Assembly: GCA_038230775.1 (NCBI GenBank)
Contig: JBBRMQ010000075.1
Location: forward strand, 1 to 16,268
Source: JBBRMQ01 sp038230775
GTDB taxonomy: Bacteria; Acidobacteriota; Thermoanaerobaculia; Gp7-AA8
Direction of reading: 5' to 3'
Length of the DNA: 16,268 nucleotides
Part shown: in pieces, positions 13,434 through 16,268 of the stretch
How the letters are laid out: each line of letters starts with the position of its first letter
Position numbering within the stretch: the stretch's first letter is position 1
Notes under the pieces: generated by a model
What the model was told of the DNA's origin: nothing
Seen by the model: only the letters and a program-made list of their open reading frames with translations
Databases searched by the model: none
Position numbers and translations under genes: made by a program

Positions 13434-15209
13434 CTACTTCAGGCGCACCTCATCAATCGTGAATTCGTTTTTCCCGACGCCGGCCCCGCCGAAGTGCACG
13501 GCCTGCACGTCCTTGCCGTCCACTCCGAAGTCCGACCACAGGACCGTGAACTCCGTCCAATCGTTGCCTGAGTGCACCGTCGTTTGCGCCGGAATCCGTC
13601 CAAGACGCGCCGCGAAGAGCATGACGCGCACGTCGGTGTTCCCTTTGGCGTAGAACGCGATGCCTTTCTTCGTTGACAGGTCCACCGCTTTCATCGGCTG
13701 CGATCCAAAGAACGTCATCGCTCCGGCCCACGGAAAGGCGAAGCCTTCGTTGAACTCGCTGACGATGTGCAGCGCCTTCGGCGTGCCTGCTGCCCCGCCG
13801 TCGACGACGCTCATCGTAGCGGTCGATTTCCCGCCGGCAAACTGATCGGTCGAGATCATCCAAGCGGAGCCGAACTCCACCTTCGCTTCGCCCGAATCGA
13901 AGTTGCTGATCAACCCCGACGCGAGCTTTTCGGGGGGGAGATTCTCGACTTCGCTCTGCGCGCTCGGCGCTTCCGGCTCGCGCGTGAGCCGTACGCCGTT
14001 TCGCCAGATTGCGGCGATGTTACGCGTGGCTACGATATTCGCGGTGGGATCGCCGTTGACCAGCACGAGATCTGCGCGAAGTCCTTTTGCAATGCGGCCG
14101 CGATCGTCGAGCTTGAAGACCTTCGCAGGGGTCGATGTCGCCGCAACCAACGCCTCGGTTGACGTTAGTCCGCCCTCGACAAGCAGCTCGAGCTCGCGAT
14201 GCATGCTGGCGCCATGCGTGGTGCCCGGATTCGGCGCGTCGGTGCCGGCGAGGATCAGCACATGTGCGTCTTTGAGTTGCCGCAGCGCCGCTTTCGCATT
14301 GCCAAGATCCTCGCTCGGCGCTGCATGTTTCGGAAACGATCTCTTCAAATTGCTGATCTCGTCGCCGGTGAGATACGGCTTCAAGTGCGCGTCGGCGACC
14401 AGCGACGCCCCGCTGGCGATACCGGAAGCACTCTCGATCACCGTTAGGGTCGGAATGACGAAGGCGTGATGCGCCGCAACAAACTTGCCGAAGTCCGCGT
14501 CCGGGGGACGATCGCCGAGGATATGCACCAAACCGTCGGCGCCGGCGTCGATGGCCATCCGCGCGCCGGCGAGCGTCGTGATGTGCACTACCGCCATCTT
14601 TCGGCGTTTGTGTGCCGCCGCGATCAGTGCTTTCAGATCGGTGGCAGTCAGAGTCGGCAGATGACCGCCGAACGTTTCTCCTGTTTCTTCGATGAGCTTG
14701 ATGTAGTCGGAGCCCTCGGCGATGCGCGCGTCGATGAATGCCTGCGGGTCGCTGCCGGGCGTATACGTCGGGATCGGGATGTACTCCGTGCCGTGGCCGC
14801 CCTTGACGGTCACCAGCGTGCCGGCTGAACGAATGTCGGCGCGGTTGGTGACGTTTCCAGCCGCCTGCTCCGCCCTCCATTGCTTGAGCGCCTCGACCGA
14901 GGTGAACATGTCGAGCTCGGTCGTCACGCCGAAGCGAAGCGCGCGCTCGAGCACCGGTCCGAAAGCGTGCGTATGCGAGTCGATGAGGCCGGGCATCAGA
15001 GTTTTCCCGCTGCCATCGATGACCTCGGCCCCGTCCGGAATCGCCAGGTGCGGTCCGACGGCAATGATGATGCCGTGATCGAAGACGACGTTCGCTTTCG
15101 GGATGACACGGACGCCATCGAAGAGCCGCACGTCGCGGATCACCGTCTCGGCGTTAGTGATGCCGATGATCGAGATTGAAATCAGAAGGGCGATGCCGAA
15201 GCGTTTCAA
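13434..15209 (-). CDS. Secreted amidohydrolase with C-terminal CIA30-like domain
   Basis: This 591-residue exported hydrolase has a signal peptide (1-20, ending ITNA), an amidohydrolase-superfamily TIM barrel to about residue 410 and a C-terminal beta-sandwich resembling CIA30/NDUFAF1 (about 433-590, LISNFDSGEAKVEFGSAW, then HSGNDWTEFTVLWSDFG). All expected binuclear-metal ligands are visible: H79 and H81 in DSHTH, the carboxylated lysine K171 in YIKLI, H209, H229 and D324 in AGTDAP. It is therefore probably an active imidazolonepropionase/prolidase-like hydrolase of C-N bonds; the substrate is unknown. The start is TTG at 15209, chosen because GGAGGA lies five bases upstream and it gives a proper signal peptide. 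It sits between the ABC permease (12-base gap) and the kinase (18-base gap), clearly inside the operon. Confidence 0.92.
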   Translation of the reverse strand: MKRFGIALLISISIIGITNAETVIRDVRLFDGVRVIPKANVVFDHGIIIAVGPHLAIPDGAEVIDGSGKTLMPGLIDSHTHAFGPVLERALRFGVTTELDMFTSVEALKQWRAEQAAGNVTNRADIRSAGTLVTVKGGHGTEYIPIPTYTPGSDPQAFIDARIAEGSDYIKLIEETGETFGGHLPTLTATDLKALIAAAHKRRKMAVVHITTLAGARMAIDAGADGLVHILGDRPPDADFGKFVAAHHAFVIPTLTVIESASGIASGASLVADAHLKPYLTGDEISNLKRSFPKHAAPSEDLGNAKAALRQLKDAHVLILAGTDAPNPGTTHGASMHRELELLVEGGLTSTEALVAATSTPAKVFKLDDRGRIAKGLRADLVLVNGDPTANIVATRNIAAIWRNGVRLTREPEAPSAQSEVENLPPEKLASGLISNFDSGEAKVEFGSAWMISTDQFAGGKSTATMSVVDGGAAGTPKALHIVSEFNEGFAFPWAGAMTFFGSQPMKAVDLSTKKGIAFYAKGNTDVRVMLFAARLGRIPAQTTVHSGNDWTEFTVLWSDFGVDGKDVQAVHFGGAGVGKNEFTIDEVRLK

Positions 15210-15221
15210 TGTGTCCTCCGT

Positions 15222-15977
15222 TTAACCGTATGTCTTTCCTTCGTCACGGTGGTATCCGATCGCGGCGAGGACGAGGAAGAGTAGTGAGTACGATGCGAGC
15301 ACCAGGATGTGCGACTGCGGCGAACCCCGCCCGGCGCCGATGACGCCGAGGGCCAGCTGTGAGAAATGGTAGGCCGGCAGGAACGCCGCGATCTTCTGGA
15401 CCGTGTGAGGAAGAAAATCGATCGGCACCCACTGGCCGGAAAGGAATGCCATCGGCAGGAAGATGAGGTTCACGATCGGCGGCGCGGAATTGGGGCCGGC
15501 AAAGTAGCCGATGACCAGGCCGAGTGCGCAGAACGGCAGCGAGCCCGCGACGATGACCGCGAGCAACTTCGACCAGACGGGGAGTGCGAAGTGCACGTGC
15601 CCGAGCGTGATGCCGAGGATGAAAAGGACGAGCACGATGACGGTGCTGAAGACCAGCGCCATGGCGATCTTCGCGCCGAAGTAGGCCGACAGCGGCATCG
15701 GCGTCGTACGCTTGACCTGAAGCCATCCCTGTCCGCGCTCGGTGGCCACGCCGGCGCCGAGGCCGAAGAGCGACGCGCCGACGACGCCGAACGTGCAGTA
15801 GGTCGCGATCATGTATGCGGCCACAGTGACGCCGCCGGGTCCTGTCCCTTTGCCGAAGAGCAAGCCGAAAAATATGTAGAAGATCACCGGAAATGCGATC
15901 GTCGGGATCATGTACGCCGGAAGGCGAAGGAGTTTGATCAGCTCGTACTTCGCTTCGGTCAGATGAATGCGCAGCAT
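15222..15977 (-). CDS. ABC-2 type transporter permease
   Basis: This is a 251-residue inner-membrane permease with six hydrophobic segments and the ABC-2 layout: an amphipathic N-terminus (HLTEAKYELIKLLRLPAYMI), ERGQGWLQVKRTTPM in the coupling region after helix 2, and the helix 5-6 loop FLPMAFLSGQWVPIDFLP. Such permeases with one ATPase export lipids, drugs or peptides. The ATG at 15977 overlaps the ATPase stop (TGATG) and is seven bases from a very strong AAGGAGG (15985-15991). An in-frame GTG at 15980 is too close to that site to be preferred. Together with the following two-component genes it looks like a lipophilic-compound export module (LnrMN-like). Confidence 0.93.
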   Translation of the reverse strand: MLRIHLTEAKYELIKLLRLPAYMIPTIAFPVIFYIFFGLLFGKGTGPGGVTVAAYMIATYCTFGVVGASLFGLGAGVATERGQGWLQVKRTTPMPLSAYFGAKIAMALVFSTVIVLVLFILGITLGHVHFALPVWSKLLAVIVAGSLPFCALGLVIGYFAGPNSAPPIVNLIFLPMAFLSGQWVPIDFLPHTVQKIAAFLPAYHFSQLALGVIGAGRGSPQSHILVLASYSLLFLVLAAIGYHRDEGKTYG

Positions 15978-16268
15978 CACGCCACCTCCTTCGATTGCGT
16001 CAATGCCAGGAACGCTTCCTCGAGTCCGGCGCTGGAGATCTCGAGATTGGCGAGGTTCGGATCGAGTGCCAGAAGCGCGCGGACAGTGACCTCGCCGTTG
16101 GTGGTGGCGATGTCCGTCATCGAGCGTTCGCGGGCGACCGATGTAACGCCGGCGAGCGACTCGATCGCGTTGACAGCGATCGACGTTGTGCAGCGGATGC
16201 GTTTGCCGGCCGCGCGCGATTTGATCTCGTTCGGAGTGCCCGCCACCACCACCGCCCCTCGATCGATG
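15977..16268 (-). CDS. ABC transporter ATP-binding protein, C-terminal part (cut by window edge)
   Basis: Only the last 97 or so residues are in the window. They begin IDRGAVVVAGTPNEIKSRAAGKRI, the usual end of a nucleotide-binding domain (DRG, then GTPxEIK), followed by the small alpha/beta regulatory tail common to ABC-2 exporters, which ends LEEAFLALTQ. Walker A, the signature motif and Walker B lie beyond the edge. The GTG codons near 16252 are internal, because family sequence continues upstream of them to the edge. The stop (15977-15979) overlaps the permease start, so the two subunits are coupled and form one exporter. Confidence 0.9.
   Translation of the reverse strand, partial: IDRGAVVVAGTPNEIKSRAAGKRIRCTTSIAVNAIESLAGVTSVARERSMTDIATTNGEVTVRALLALDPNLANLEISSAGLEEAFLALTQSKEVA

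Overview
The window is GC-rich, densely packed bacterial DNA. The gene mix suggests a soil-type, environmental Gram-negative bacterium, plausibly Acidobacteriota or a neighbouring phylum. Pointers are a secreted amidohydrolase with a C-terminal CIA30-like domain, a DUF3179 protein, a spondin-domain protein, an outer-membrane YaiO-type barrel fragment, and an intergenic palindrome of the GTCATCCC...GGGATGAC family that I recall as common in such genomes. The phylum is an inference, because no rRNA or other marker gene is present.

Positions 1-6350 (+ strand) hold a tight catabolic operon, cut by the left edge: APH-fold phosphotransferase, zinc-free MDR oxidoreductase, PaaF-like enoyl-CoA hydratase, MFS carrier and two acyl-CoA dehydrogenases. 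Most junctions are 4-base ATGA overlaps. The exception is the MFS/dehydrogenase junction, where a 31-base palindrome overlaps the MFS stop codon. The kinase, dehydrogenase and hydratase set resembles a split version of ACAD10/ACAD11 or the Pseudomonas Lva pathway, so 4-hydroxyacyl-CoA breakdown is a reasonable hypothesis.

Positions 6351-11718 are a zone of insertion and decay. A complete Fic AMP-transferase gene with its own AT-rich promoter sits directly after the last dehydrogenase gene. It is followed by a second, headless copy of the final 213 bases of that dehydrogenase. The copies differ by seven substitutions, all synonymous, and one base deletion. This looks like a cassette that entered the 3' end of the dehydrogenase, restored it with its own homologous end, and pushed the old end downstream. 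Next come a possible beta-propeller remnant, an intact DUF3179 gene, a spondin gene with a one-base frameshift near its end, and a glycosyltransferase fragment joined directly to a YaiO barrel fragment.

Positions 11719-16268 (- strand) hold a second intact operon, read from the right edge leftwards: ABC ATPase (partial), ABC-2 permease, secreted amidohydrolase-CIA30 protein, DesK-type histidine kinase and NarL/LuxR response regulator. It resembles membrane-stress or lipophilic-drug export modules in which the two-component pair controls the transporter. No tRNA, rRNA, CRISPR array, intact insertion sequence or integrase gene was found.
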